The notes beneath the pieces were generated by a model. That model did not search any database. It was not told the origin of the DNA and saw only the letters and a program-made list of their open reading frames with translations. Positions 48,069 through 59,594 of a stretch of 64,000 bases of DNA are shown piece after piece; positions within the stretch are counted from its first letter, which is position 1; every line of letters begins with the position of its first letter. Origin of the DNA: Microbacterium sp. NIBRBAC000506063. Lineage in GTDB: Bacteria > Actinomycetota > Actinomycetes > Actinomycetales > Microbacteriaceae. The position numbers and the translations under genes were made by a program. The stretch is from contig NZ_CP072876.1 in assembly GCF_017968845.1 (NCBI RefSeq), positions 868,001 to 932,000 of the forward strand, written 5' to 3'.

Positions 48069-49354
48069 AGACGCGAAACCGCGCTCCCTCTGGCGCGACG
48101 CGAACTTCCTGCGCATGTGGAGCGGGCAGGCGCTCAGCCAGTTCGGCGCGCAGATCACCGAGCTGGCCATCCCCGTGCTCGCGGTGCTCATCCTCGGGGC
48201 GACCGAGTTCCAGCTGGGGCTGCTCAACGCCGCCGCCGTGGCCGCGTTCCTCGTCGTGGGGCTGCCCGCCGGCGCCTGGATCGACCGGATGCGCAAGCGC
48301 CACGTGATGATCGTCGCCGACCTCGTGCGCGCCCTGGCGCTGGCGATGCTGCCGCTGCTGTGGTGGCTCGGCGTGCTGGAGATGTGGCACCTCTACGCCG
48401 TGGCGCTCGTGCTCGGCATCGCGACGGTGTTCTTCGACGTCTCGTACCAGAGCATCGTCCCCTCGCTCGTGCGCCCGGCGCAGATCGCCGAGGCGAACGG
48501 CAAGTTCGAGTCCACCCATCAGATCGCCGGGATCGCAGGGCCCGCGATCGGTGGGTGGCTCGTCGGCATCCTCATGGCGCCGCTGGCGATCCTCGCCACG
48601 GTGGCGACCTACATCGCCTCCCTCATCGCGCTGCTGTTCACCCGCGACAACGAGGTGGTCGCCGAGAAGGGCTCGCACGATCCGATCCTCCGCTCGATCG
48701 GCGAGGGGCTGCGCTGGGTGTTCGGCAACCGGCTGCTGCGCCGGATCGTCGGCACGACGGCGATCTCGAACTTCTTCAGCACGATCTCGTTCACGTTGCT
48801 GCCGATCTTCATCCTGCGCGAGCTCGGCCTCTCCCCCAGGCGATGGGCATCGTCTTCGCCCTCGGAGCGATCGGCGGCTTCGCCGGCGCCGTCGCCACGC
48901 CCCACCTCGTGCGCCGGATCGGCGAGGCGCGGGCGATCCCGATCAGCGCGATCGGATTCGCCGTGGCGGGGCTGTTCCTGCCGGCGGCCGCCCTCGTACC
49001 GGCGATCGCCTTCCCTCTTCTGGTCGTGCAGGGCTTCCTGATGTCGTTCACCGTGCTGGTCTACAACATCACCCAGGTCACCTTCCGCCAGCGCGTCACC
49101 CCGGCACGCCTGCTCGGCCGCATGAACGCCTCGATCCGCTTCTGCGTCTGGGGGTCATGCCGATCGCGGCCCTGCTCGCAGGTGCGCTCGGCACCTGGCT
49201 GGGCGTCGTGCCGACCATGTGGATCGGCGCGCTCGGCGGGCTGCTCGCCGCCGCCTTCGTCGTCATCGGCCCCTTCTGGGGCATGCGCGATCTGCCGGAT
49301 GTGCATGCGGAGTCGGATGCCGCGGCATCCGACTCCGGCTCCTCCGCCGACTGA
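48055..49354 (+). CDS. MFS transporter (multidrug-type), frameshifted
   Basis: About 433-aa, 12-helix exporter. LWRDANFLRMWSGQALSQFGAQIT, AAFLVVGLPAGAWIDRMRKRHVMI and SIVPSLVRPAQIAEANGKFESTHQIAGIAGPAIGG are typical of the DHA3/macrolide-efflux branch. Lost bases near 48838 (C) and 49154 (G) break the frame twice. It is controlled by the divergent ArsR-type protein (inference). Confidence 0.87.
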
Positions 49355-49362
49355 CCGCGGGG

Positions 49363-50787
49363 TCAGGCCCAGGCGGCGCGCAGCACCGCACGCGGGTCGG
49401 GCACCACCGGCGAAGCCGCACCGTCGAACACGCGGGTCGGGCGCGAGGAGTCCCACGCCGGCCATCCCGGATCGCCGGATGCCGCGAACGACACCCAGGC
49501 ACCGTGCATCTGGTCGGCCAGATGCTGCGGGGCCTCGGCGCCCGCGATGGTGACGGACTCCCCGCAGGAGAGGTTGTCGAAGACGAAGCCGAGCTCCAGC
49601 GCGTGGCAGGCGCCCAGCCCCATCACCGGCGTCTTCCAGTCGAAGTCGTAGACGTGGACGGGCGCGCGGTGGGCGTCGGCGATCGTCAGCGAGGGCATCC
49701 GGATCGCCTTGTCGAGCGCGATCGAGCCCAGCACGTCGCCCAGCGGCTGACCGGCGAGCGCCTCCCGGTAGGCCCTGACGACCTTCTTCGGGATCTTCGC
49801 CTTCTTCCCGGCCGCCCAGAACACGAAGCGGCCGATCTTGTCGTTCATCCTCGTCGGCACGAACCACAGTTTGTGCTCTTCGGTCGTCGCTCCGAGCAGC
49901 ACGGGGACGGATGCCGCCTCGCCCCTCTGCACGGCCTCGACCGGTTCGATCGGCACCGAGTCCGGGTCGGCGATCATGCCGAAGGCCGCGGTGCTGGAGA
50001 GCGGGTTGCCCCGACGCGTGTAGGCGAACTGGGCTTCGACGAGCGTCGTGGGATCGACGGCGGCGAGCGCCTCGGCGCTGGGGGCGACGCCCACCTCCTT
50101 GGCGATGTTCGCGGCGGTGGTCCGCGCGGCCTTCTCGTCCTGGAGAAGCGGCGGGCCCGACTGCAGCACCGCGCCGTGGAACAGGCCTCGGGCACGCGGG
50201 GCGGCCAGCAGCGCGGCGGTGATGTTCGCGCCCGCCGACTGCCCGCCCACGGTCACCCGCGCGGGGTCGCCGCCGAACGCGGCGATCTCGTCGCGCACCC
50301 ACTCGAGGGCGGCGATCGCGTCGAGGAGCCCCCGGTTGGGAGGAGCGCCGTCGAAGACGCCGAAGCCCTCCATGCCCAGGCGGTAGTTGATCGAGACGAA
50401 GACGACGCCGTCGCGGGCGAAGGCCGAGCCGTCGTAGATCGGCTGGCTCGAGGAGCCGTTGCGCAGCGCCCCGCCGTGGATCCAGACGAGGACCGGGTAT
50501 GTTCCGGCATCCGTTCCGGGAGTCCAGACGTTGAGGTTCAGCCACTCGTCACCGGGGATCGTGGTGTCGCCCAGGATCGTGTCGATCGGCGGGGCGTAGG
50601 GGAGCTTGGGCGCCGTCGGCCCGAAGCCCGTGGCATCGCGCTCGCCCTCCCAGGGCTGGACGGGCGCGGGTGCCCGGAAGCGGTTCTCGCCGACGGGCGG
50701 CGCGGCATAGGGGATGCCGAGGAAGCGGATGCCGGCGGCGATCTCCTCGCCGCGGACCCGGCCTTTGCTCGTCTGCACGATGGTCAC
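49363..50787 (-). CDS. Type-B carboxylesterase
   Basis: 474 aa alpha/beta hydrolase. RFLGIPYAAPPVGENRFRAP, oxyanion hole WIHGGALRNGSS, nucleophile Ser in VTVGGQSAGANI (near residue 182), Glu in TTEEHKLWF and His in ACHALELGFVF. It cleaves ester bonds of small substrates; no signal peptide. GTG 50787 overlaps the tetR stop (GTGA), so the two genes form an operon. The frame is intact. Confidence 0.9.
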   Translation of the reverse strand: MTIVQTSKGRVRGEEIAAGIRFLGIPYAAPPVGENRFRAPAPVQPWEGERDATGFGPTAPKLPYAPPIDTILGDTTIPGDEWLNLNVWTPGTDAGTYPVLVWIHGGALRNGSSSQPIYDGSAFARDGVVFVSINYRLGMEGFGVFDGAPPNRGLLDAIAALEWVRDEIAAFGGDPARVTVGGQSAGANITAALLAAPRARGLFHGAVLQSGPPLLQDEKAARTTAANIAKEVGVAPSAEALAAVDPTTLVEAQFAYTRRGNPLSSTAAFGMIADPDSVPIEPVEAVQRGEAASVPVLLGATTEEHKLWFVPTRMNDKIGRFVFWAAGKKAKIPKKVVRAYREALAGQPLGDVLGSIALDKAIRMPSLTIADAHRAPVHVYDFDWKTPVMGLGACHALELGFVFDNLSCGESVTIAGAEAPQHLADQMHGAWVSFAASGDPGWPAWDSSRPTRVFDGAASPVVPDPRAVLRAAWA

Positions 50788-51448
50788 TGCTGCCCCCTTC
50801 CGCGACGGCCGTGCGCGTCCTCGCGCCGGCCATCCTCAGCGCCATCTCGACGTACGAGTTCGCGACCTGTTCTCCCGTGAACGGCGCGTCCGGGCCGAAC
50901 CAGTTCGCCACGCGCATGCCCATGCCGGCGATCGCGGTGGCGGTGAGGAAGGTGTCGGCGATGTCGAAATCGCCGCGCTCGGCACCCCGGGTAAGCACCT
51001 GCAGGAGCAACTGCCGGGACTGCTCGCGCAAAGTCACCGCAGGACGCGCGAGATCGGCCGAGAGCGCGTGCAGCTCGGCGTTGGTGACCACCGCCAGCAG
51101 CGGGTACTCGGTATGCACGAGCACATGGGAGTGGACGATCGCGGCCAGCTGCGCGGCCGGGTCGGCGCCCGCGCGCACCACCGCCTCCTGCAGGCGACGG
51201 TGCATCTCCTCGTGGCCGTGGAGCACGAGGGCGGCGAGGATATGCCCCTTGGACGGATAGTGCGCGTAGAGCGTGGCGGAGTTGACGCCCGCGTCGGCGG
51301 CGAGGTCGCGGATCGAGGTGCCGTAGTACCCGCGCTCGGCGAACTGGGCGAGCCCTGCCTGCAGGATGCGGCCGCGGGTGCCGGGCGGCGTCACGCCCTC
51401 GGGCAGTCGGACGTTGACGGCGCTGAGGCGCCTGGCGCTTCCGCTCAC
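50784..51448 (-). CDS. TetR family regulator, frameshifted
   Basis: About 221 aa. Helix-turn-helix ILQAGLAQFAERGYYGTSIRD with LAADAGVNSATLYAHYPSKGHIL; helical ligand-binding C-terminus. GTG 51448 has AAGGAGAGG at the right distance. One G appears lost near 50797 in a G5 run, because the stop then overlaps the esterase start. Likely controls the esterase and the divergent MHS transporter through ATCGATCGAT palindromes. Confidence 0.83.
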
Positions 51449-51467
51449 GCTCACCCTCTCCTTCGAG

Positions 51468-51517
51468 ATCGATCGATTGATGGATCTGCGTCGATCCCCG
51501 ATCAATTCCAGAGTATA
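51468..51517 (-). promoter_or_regulatory. tetR promoter with ATCGATCGAT palindrome
   Basis: On the minus strand TATACT (51517-51512) is a strong -10 box. The palindrome ATCGATCGAT (51468-51477) lies in the 5' leader and matches the core at 51537-51550. Confidence 0.5.
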
Positions 51518-51536
51518 CGCACTTCTGTGTTCCAAC

Positions 51537-51576
51537 CAATCGATCGATTGACACCGGATGCGAACCCGCTTATCGT
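51537..51576 (+). promoter_or_regulatory. Promoter and operator of the MHS transporter
   Basis: TTGACA (51548-51553), 17 nt, TATCGT (51571-51576). The perfect palindrome CAATCGATCGATTG (51537-51550) overlaps the -35 box, as expected for a TetR repressor site. Confidence 0.7.
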
Positions 51577-51651
51577 GAGCGGTACGTCACCTGACCGTCA
51601 TCTCGCGCCGCATCCGACACTGACGTCCCGCGGCCTGTGCAAGGAGGCACC

Positions 51652-52970
51652 ATGACACCCGACGGCACCCGCGCCGCCACATCGCCCCGCCGCGCCGCCA
51701 TGGCGAGCTTCATCGGCACCGCGCTCGAGCACTACGACTTCCTGCTCTACGGCTACGTCGCCGCGCTCGTCTTCGGGCAGCTGTTCTTCCCGACCGAGGA
51801 CCCGGCCGTCTCCACGATCGTCTCCTTCGCCGCCTTCGCCGTCGGATTCATCGCCCGCCCCTCGGCAGCATCGTCGCCGGGCACTTCGGCGATCGCTTCG
51901 GCCGCAAGTCGATCCTGATCGCGACGCTGCTGATCGCGGGTGTCGCGACGATGCTCATGGGCCTCCTGCCGACGTACGCGACGATCGGCATCTGGGCCCC
52001 GATCGCCCTGGTGACGCTGCGCCTGGCGCAGGGCTTCGCCTACGGCGGCGAGGTCGCCGGCGCCGTGCTCATGGCCACCGAGCACGCGCCGAAAGAGCGC
52101 CGCGGCTTCTACGGCGCCGTGATCCCGGCATCCGCTCCCGCGGGCCTGCTGCTGGCGACCATCGCCGTGCTGCTGGTCTCGCTGCTCGACCCCGCAGCCT
52201 TCCTCGCGTGGGGATGGCGCATCCCGTTCCTGTTCTCTTTCCTGCTCGTGCTCGTCGGGCTGTACATGCGCGCGAAGGTCGTCGAGACGCCCGCCTTCGC
52301 CAAGCTCCGCGACAGCGGCGAAGGCGTGAAGCTGCCCATCGCGGAACTGTTCCGCACCCACACGAAGCTGCTCCTGCTCGCCTCGGGCGTCGGCTACGGC
52401 TTCTACGTCATCTTCTACATCCTGCTGGTGTTCATCGCCTCGTACTCGACGACCGAGCTCGGACTCCCGGCGGCCACGGCGCTCACCGGCGTCGCCTTCG
52501 GCTCGATCGTCACCCTAATCGTCGCTCCGATCGTGGGCTCGCTGTCGGATCGGATCGGTCGCCGCCCGCCGATCATCCTCGGCGCGCTGCTGTCGGCGGG
52601 GTTCATCTTCCCCTTCTTCCTGATGATCCGCACCGGCCAGGCGGGGATGGTGTACCTCGCCTTCGCGCTGGCGTTCTTCTTCCTGGCGATCTACTTCGGG
52701 GCGGTGACGACGTACGCGGCGGAGCTCTTCCCCACCGAGGTGCGCTACAGCGCCGGCGCCCTGGCCGGCCAGATCGGCGCCGTGCTCGGCGGCGGACTCG
52801 CCCCGCTCATCGCCGCGCTCGTCATGCGCGCCGCGGGCGGCGCCTGGTGGCCGGTGGCCGTGTACGTCGCCGTCAGCCTGCTGATCTCGGCGGCGTGCAC
52901 CTTCGTGCTGCGCGAGACCAAGGGCACCGACCTCGACGCCGTCGCCGCGAAGGAGCCGGTCGCGGCCTGA
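51652..52970 (+). CDS. MHS family metabolite:H+ symporter, frameshifted
   Basis: About 439 aa, 12 helices. ASFIGTALEHYDFLLYGYVAALVF and GSIVAGHFGDRFGRKSIL are the MHS signature (alpha-ketoglutarate/proline-betaine permease group), with FAYGGEVAGAVLMATEHAPKERRGFYG further on. One C lost near 51868. AAGGAGG precedes the ATG. With the divergent tetR-esterase pair it may import a compound that the esterase acts on (inference). Confidence 0.88.
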
Positions 52971-52982
52971 GGGAGGCCGCCG

Positions 52983-53422
52983 TCACACTCCGCGGGCGAG
53001 CGGATTGACGGTGCGGAGGCGGGGAACCAGGAGAAGTCGCGGTCGGCCGTCCACAGCTCGGAGACACCGTGGGTGAGGCAGATCGCCGCGATGCGGGCAT
53101 CGTGCACGCGCGGGCCCGTGACGTCTCCGCGCGACAGCAGACGCTCGAGTTCGTCGACGTGACCGGTGGTCTCGTGCAGCATCCTCATGTTCGGAAGCCG
53201 TTCCAGCGCGTGCACCGCCTCGAGCGCCACCGGCATCGGTGTCGGTGGCGCATAGATGCGCGGGTGCGTCACCACCGCGAGGAACTCGTGCACGCAGGGC
53301 CAGGGCAATGCCCAGGCCGCCGCTCCGGCGGCGATCCGGGAGAGCACCGCCGCTGCCGCCTCATGATGAGGGCTGTCTTCGCGATGGGCGTAGACGAGGA
53401 TGTTGGTGTCGAGGGCGATCAC
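52983..53422 (-). CDS. VapC-type PIN toxin, frameshifted
   Basis: About 146 aa. Acidic residues: Asp in MIALDTNILVYAHR, Glu in CVHEFLAVVTH, Asp in RVHDARIAAICL and Asp in LWTADRDFSWF. One C lost near 53023 hides the true tail (PRLRTVNPLARGV) and stop at 52983. GTG 53422 overlaps the VapB stop. Confidence 0.85.
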
Positions 53423-53654
53423 GCGGCAGGCAGACCGTAGGAACGTGCGATGGCATCCGTCGGATCGACCTCGACGATGAGACCGCCCCGCCCACCGTGG
53501 GGAAGTGGAAGTCGACCGGCCCGATGCTCCCGCGGCGATCGAGCTCCGCGCGAAGAGCGGTGACCATCAGCTCGCGCAAGGTCGTGCGTTCGGCGAGGGC
53601 CGCACGCTTCGCCTCGGCTGCGAGGGCGTCGGGGATCTCGATCGTCGTCTTCAT
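53419..53654 (-). CDS. VapB-type antitoxin, frameshifted
   Basis: About 78 aa. MKTTIEIPDALAAEAKRAALAERTTLRELM is a ribbon-helix-helix DNA-binding start; the tail GLIVEVDPTDAIARSYGLPA is the toxin-wrapping region, reached only after correcting one lost base near 53490. Translationally coupled to the PIN toxin gene. Confidence 0.83.
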
Positions 53655-53673
53655 CCCGCTATTGTAGCGCGAG

Positions 53674-53707
53674 ACCGTACTCCCGTATCAGCAGGACGGG
53701 AGTACGG
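53674..53707 (-). terminator. Perfect 13-bp hairpin after clpB
   Basis: ACCGTACTCCCGT (53674-53686), 8-nt loop, ACGGGAGTACGGT (53695-53707), between clpB and vapB (both minus). No U-tract; probable clpB transcript end. Confidence 0.5.
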
Positions 53708-53722
53708 TTCCGTCGCTTCGGG

Positions 53723-55942
53723 TCAATCGTCCAGCAGCTCCGCCTCGATCACGTCGTCGTCATCGGATGCCGGATCGGATGCCGCCGGCCCTGCTCGCTC
53801 GTGAGCACGAGCTGCGAGCCGTCCGCCGCCACATCGACGCGCACCAGATCGCCGTCGTGCACGCCGCCCGAGAGCAGCGCCATCGCGAGGCGGTCCTGGA
53901 TCTCGGACTGGATCAGGCGGCGCAACGGCCGCGCGCCGAACACCGGGTCGTAACCGCGCTCGGCAAGCCAGGCCCGCGCATCCGGGGTGACCGCGAGGGT
54001 GAGCCGACGCTCGCGCAGCCTCTCGTGCAGCTGGTCGACGGCGAGCTCGACGATCTGCGCGAGGTCGTCCTGGCTGAGCGCCTGGAAGATCACGATGTCG
54101 TCGAGACGGTTGATGAACTCGGGCTTGAACGACTGGCGCACCAGGGCGTCCACGGCCTCCCGCTTCTGCTCCGTGCTCAGGGTCGGGTCGATGAGGATCG
54201 GCGAGCCCAGGTTCGAGGTGAGGATGAGGATGACGTTCTTGAAGTCGACCGTGCGGCCCTGCCCGTCGGTGAGGCGCCCGTCGTCCATGACCTGCAGCAG
54301 CACGTCGAAGACCTCCGGATGCGCCTTCTCGACCTCGTCGAGCAGCACGACCGAGTAGGGGCGGCGGCGCACGGCCTCGGTCAGCTGACCGCCCTGCTCA
54401 TAGCCGATGTAGCCGGGAGGGGCGCCGACCAGGCGCGAGACGGAGTGCTTCTCTCCGTACTCCGACATGTCGATGCGCACCATGGCGTGCTCGTCGTCGA
54501 AGAGGAAGTCGGCGAGGGACTTGGCCAGCTCGGTCTTGCCGACGCCGGTGGGCCCGAGGAAGAGGAAGGAGCCGGTGGGCCGGTTCGGGTCGCTGATGCC
54601 CGCCCGCGAGCGGCGCACGGCATCCGACACCGCCTTCACGGCGTCCTTCTGGCCGATCAGGCGCTTGCCCAACTCGGCCTCCAGGTGCACGAGCTTCTCG
54701 CTCTCACCCTGCAGGAGCCTTCCGACCGGGATGCCGGTCCACGCCGCGATCACGGCGGCGATGTCCTCGTCGGTGACCTGCTCGTTGACCATTCGGCCCT
54801 CACCGCTCGCTGAGCCTGTCGAAGCGTCGGCGCGCTCGGCCTCGTCGAGCTGAGCCTGCAGCTGCTTGATCGTCTCGTACTCGAGCTTGGACGCCTTGGC
54901 GTAGTTCGCCTCGCGCAGGGCCTGATCGCGTTCGGTGATGGCGGCGTCGAGCTTCTTCTTGAGGTCGCCGACGCGGTTCAGACCCGCGCGCTCGCGCTCC
55001 CAGCGGGCTTCGAGCTCGCGGAGCTCCGACTCCGACTCGGCCATCTGCTCGCGCAGCTTGGCGAGCCGCTCCTTGGAGGCGGCGTCCTTCTCCTTCTTCA
55101 GGGCGAGCTCCTCCAGGCGCATGCGGTCGACCTGCCGGCGCAGCTGATCGATCTCTGTGGGGCTGGAGTCGATCTCCATCTTCAGCCGGCTCATCGCCTC
55201 GTCGACGAGGTCGATGGCCTTGTCGGGCAGCTGGCGGCTGGGATGTAGCGGTTCGACAGGGATGCCGCGGCGACGAGCGCGCTGTCGCTGATCGTCACCC
55301 CGTGGTGCGCCTCATAGCGGCCCTTGAGTCCGCGCAGGATCGCGATCGTGTCCTCCACGCTCGGCTCGCCGACGTACACCTGCTGGAAGCGGCGCTCGAG
55401 CGCGGCATCCTTCTCGATGAACTCGCGGTACTCGTTGAGCGTCGTCGCGCCGATGAGGCGCAGCTCGCCGCGGGCGAGCATGGGCTTGAGCATGTTCGAG
55501 GCCGCGACCGACCCCTCGCCGCCGCCGGCGCCCATGAGCACGTGCAGCTCGTCGATGAAGGTGATGATCTGTCCGTCGGACTCGGTGATCTCCTTGAGGA
55601 CGCTCTTGAGGCGCTCCTCGAACTGGCCCCGGTACATGGCACCCGCCACGAGCGCGGAGATGTCGAGCGCCACGAGTTCCTTGCCCTTGAGCGACTCGGC
55701 CACGTCCCCCGCGACGATGCGCTGCGCGAGCCCCTCGGCGACGGCGGTCTTGCCGACGCCGGGCTCGCCGATGAGCACCGGGTTGTTCTTGGTGCGACGG
55801 GTCAGCACCTGGCTGACCCGGCGGATCTCGCTGTCTCGCCCGATCACCGGGTCGAGCTTGCCCTGGCGGGCGCGGTCGGTGAGGTTGATCCCGAACTGTT
55901 CGAGCGCGCTCTGCTGTTCTTCCTGCGGGGCGGGGTGGTCAT
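53723..55942 (-). CDS. clpB: ClpB-type disaggregase without N-domain, frameshifted
   Basis: About 740 aa against the usual 860. The protein opens with [30 protein letters not shown], i.e. directly at AAA domain 1: Walker [10 protein letters not shown], then [16 protein letters not shown]. The coiled-coil middle domain (about residues 240-360) is followed by AAA domain 2 with Walker [10 protein letters not shown] and the sensor/arginine elements. The Clp N-terminal repeats are absent. Frameshifts near 55930, 55237 and 53785 (each one C). A repeat-encoded [11 protein letters not shown] lies in a linker. A HAIR-like operator lies upstream. Role: ATP-driven protein disaggregation with DnaK. Confidence 0.88.
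54803..54826. repeat. Repeat unit inside clpB coding sequence
   Basis: On the minus strand GCTTCGACAGGCTCAGCGAG, read in frame as ASTGSAS between the middle domain and AAA domain 2. It belongs to the same family as 32758-32780. Confidence 0.6.
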
Positions 55943-55982
55943 CGTGCCTCCTGGCGTCTCCTTGCCGTGGGTGTTCATCAAA

Positions 55983-56003
55983 GTTGAGTGAATATGACTC
56001 AAC
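55983..56003. promoter_or_regulatory. HAIR-like operator (HspR site) of clpB
   Basis: GTTGAGT (55983-55989), 7 nt, ACTCAAC (55997-56003): the HspR consensus CTTGAGT-N7-ACTCAAG with only the outer base pair exchanged. HspR with DnaK represses clpB and dnaK operons in actinobacteria. Confidence 0.8.
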
Positions 56004-56063
56004 TTTACCAGAGGAGGAGAGTCGGCGATACCCGCACCCGGGCGAAAGGGGTCAGAAAGCCCG

Positions 56064-56092
56064 AAAAGGCCGCCCGCAGAAGCGGAGCGGCC
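56064..56092 (-). terminator. Rho-independent terminator of the proVWX operon
   Basis: On the minus strand GGCCGCTCCGC, loop TTCT, GCGGGCGGCC, then TTTT. It begins 16 nt after the proX stop. This is the clearest intrinsic terminator in the window. Confidence 0.8.
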
Positions 56093-56107
56093 CTCGGGAA
56101 CACCGGA

Positions 56108-57022
56108 TTACTCGGTGATCAGCCAGTCGATCTGGTCGCCGAACTCGCCCAGCCACTCCTGCACGGCGCCGGCCGGGTCGCCGGCGTACTCGTCGGAGGT
56201 GACGAGCCCTCGAGCGCACCGTACTGGTCATCGGTCAGGGTGATCCCGCTGATGAAGTCGGCGGCCTCGGGAACTCGGCGGCGAAGCCCTGCTTGCCGAG
56301 GAAGTGCAGCGACTCGGGGTCGCCCATGGCGCCCTGCGGGTCCTCGAGATCCTTCAGGTCCAGGAGGCGTAGGCCCAGAACGGGCGCCACAGCGTCACGA
56401 CGACGGCCTCCTCGGCGGCCATCGCGGTGTCAAGGGTCGCGAGCATGCCCGCGGTCGACGAGGTCACCAGCTGGTAGTCGTCCAAGCCGTAGGCGGGCAT
56501 CATCGAGTTCTGCGTCGCATCCGTCAGACCCGCGCCCGGCTCGATGCCGATGATCTGTCCGCCGAAGAGGTCGGCGTTGCCGGCCAGGTCTTCGAGCGAA
56601 TTGATGTCGGTCAGGTACTCCGGCACGGCGATCGTCAGCACGGCGCCGTCGTAGTAGGCGCCGAGGTCCTCGATGCGGTCGCCGTACTCCTCCATGTACG
56701 AGGCGTGCGTGACCTCGGACCACGCCGAGGGGTACATGTCGACATCGCCGCCGGCGAGCGCCGTGTACAGCGGTCCGGCGTCGACGACATCCTCCATCGC
56801 GACGGTGTAGCCGAGCTTGCCGAGCTGGTCCTCCAGCAGGTAGGCGGTGCTGAGCCCGTCGGTCCACGCGGAGAGGAACCCGAGCGTGATGGTGCCCTTG
56901 TCCTCACTCGCTCCGTCGTCGCCGGGCTCGGGGGCGTCGCCGCCGTTGCTCGCGCAACCGGCGAGCACGAGGGACGCGGCAGCTCCCAGGGCGATGATTC
57001 CGACCAGATTCTTCTTCTTCAT
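56108..57022 (-). CDS. proX: Glycine betaine/proline ABC transporter binding protein, frameshifted
   Basis: About 305-aa lipoprotein. Lipobox LAGC ([10 protein letters not shown]). OpuAC fold: [37 protein letters not shown], and [16 protein letters not shown] with aromatic residues of the kind that cage quaternary ammonium groups. Frameshifts near 56205, 56265 and 56362 (one G/C each). ATG 57022 has AAGGA six bases upstream; ATG 57028 is an alternative. Osmoprotectant uptake. Confidence 0.87.
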
Positions 57023-57084
57023 TCTCATTCCTTCTCTTTTCACGTATGTCTTCACACGTTTCGTATGTGGTTCTTCTTGCGGTG

Positions 57085-58037
57085 TTACGACATGGGGACG
57101 GGCGGCTTGATGGGACCCTTCGCGACGGCGGTCTCTGCGGCATCCGACGCGCTCGTCACGCGCTGCGCTTCGGCACGACGCCGGCCCAGCATCCCGAGCA
57201 GCGACGAGCGGTACTCGCCGGGGTTGCCCAGAGCGGCGGTCACTCGGTCGAGGTAGACCGCGATGAACACGACGCCGAGGCCCGCCTCGACGCCCTGGGC
57301 GACGTTGATGGTCGACAGGGCCGCGACGACCTCCTTGCCGAGACCCGGGCCCCGGCCATTCCGGCGATCACGGCCATCGACAGGGCCAGCATGATCACCT
57401 GGTTGATGCCGGCCATGATCGTCGGCATCGCCAACGGCAACTGGATGCCGCTGAGGATCTGACGGGGCGTCGCACCGAAGGCGTGGCCCGCCTCGACCTT
57501 CTCGCGATCCACCCGCGGATGCCGAGCTCCGTGAGCCGAACCCCGGAGGCAGCGAGAAGATGACCGTGGCGATGACGCCCGGGACGAATCCGAGGCTGAA
57601 GAACACGATCACGGGGATCAGATACACCAGCGACGGCATCGTCTGCATGAAATCGAGCACGGGGCGGATGACGGTGCTGACGGTGTCGTTGCGGGCCGCC
57701 CAGATGCCCAGCGGCACCGCGATGGCCACGGTCACCAGCGTTGCGACGAGCACGAGCGACAGCGTCAGCATGGCGTTGTCCCACTGGCCGACGCTCACGA
57801 TGACGAAGAACATCAGCACCGTCCCGACGGCGAGCTGCCAGGAGCGCACGAGCCACGCGATCAGCGCGAACACCGCGATCATCACCAGAGCCGGCGGCGC
57901 CATGAGCAGGTCTGCCAATCCCTCGGCGAGGAAGCTCACGAAGTCGGAGATGGCATCCGTCAGCCACTTCAGATTGTCGCGGATCCAGTCGACGAGGAAC
58001 TTCACCCACTGCCCGATCGGGATGCGGAAACCCTCCA

Positions 58038-58038
<1 letters not shown>
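57085..58038 (-). CDS. proW: Glycine betaine/proline ABC transporter permease, frameshifted
   Basis: About 318 aa. [25 protein letters not shown] at the N-terminus, then six or seven helices; [31 protein letters not shown] and [30 protein letters not shown] (EAA loop) are ProW hallmarks. Three lost bases near 57350, 57510 and 57540. It overlaps the ATPase stop (TGATG). Confidence 0.88.
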
Positions 58039-59335
<1,297 letters not shown>

Positions 59336-59594
59336 GTTTCCCCGCGGCTCACCGTTTTCGGGTTCGGGAGCCTGCTTCGGTTACGCCCGGGTGATGATCA
59401 CAGGGTCGCTCCGTCAAAGGCTGTGCAAGCGACACGGACAGCGGATTTCGGATCCACCGTGAAGAACATCGACCGTACGCCCACGCCCCTTTCGTGCACA
59501 GCGAAGACGATGTGGGGACGCGACCGCGGACTGGTCTCGGCCCGTTCGGGCCATCATCCACGGTAACGAAGGCCATCGGATGCGGCAAATCCTG
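59336..59594. other. Gene-free stretch between proV and the methyltransferase
   Basis: 259 bp without a convincing gene. It must hold the proV promoter (minus), but I could not fix its boxes with confidence. Confidence 0.3.

Noticed and set aside
59349..59588. 79-codon minus-strand open frame upstream of proV
   Set aside because: No motif, no ribosome site, and unlike any family I know; the region is better read as regulatory DNA.
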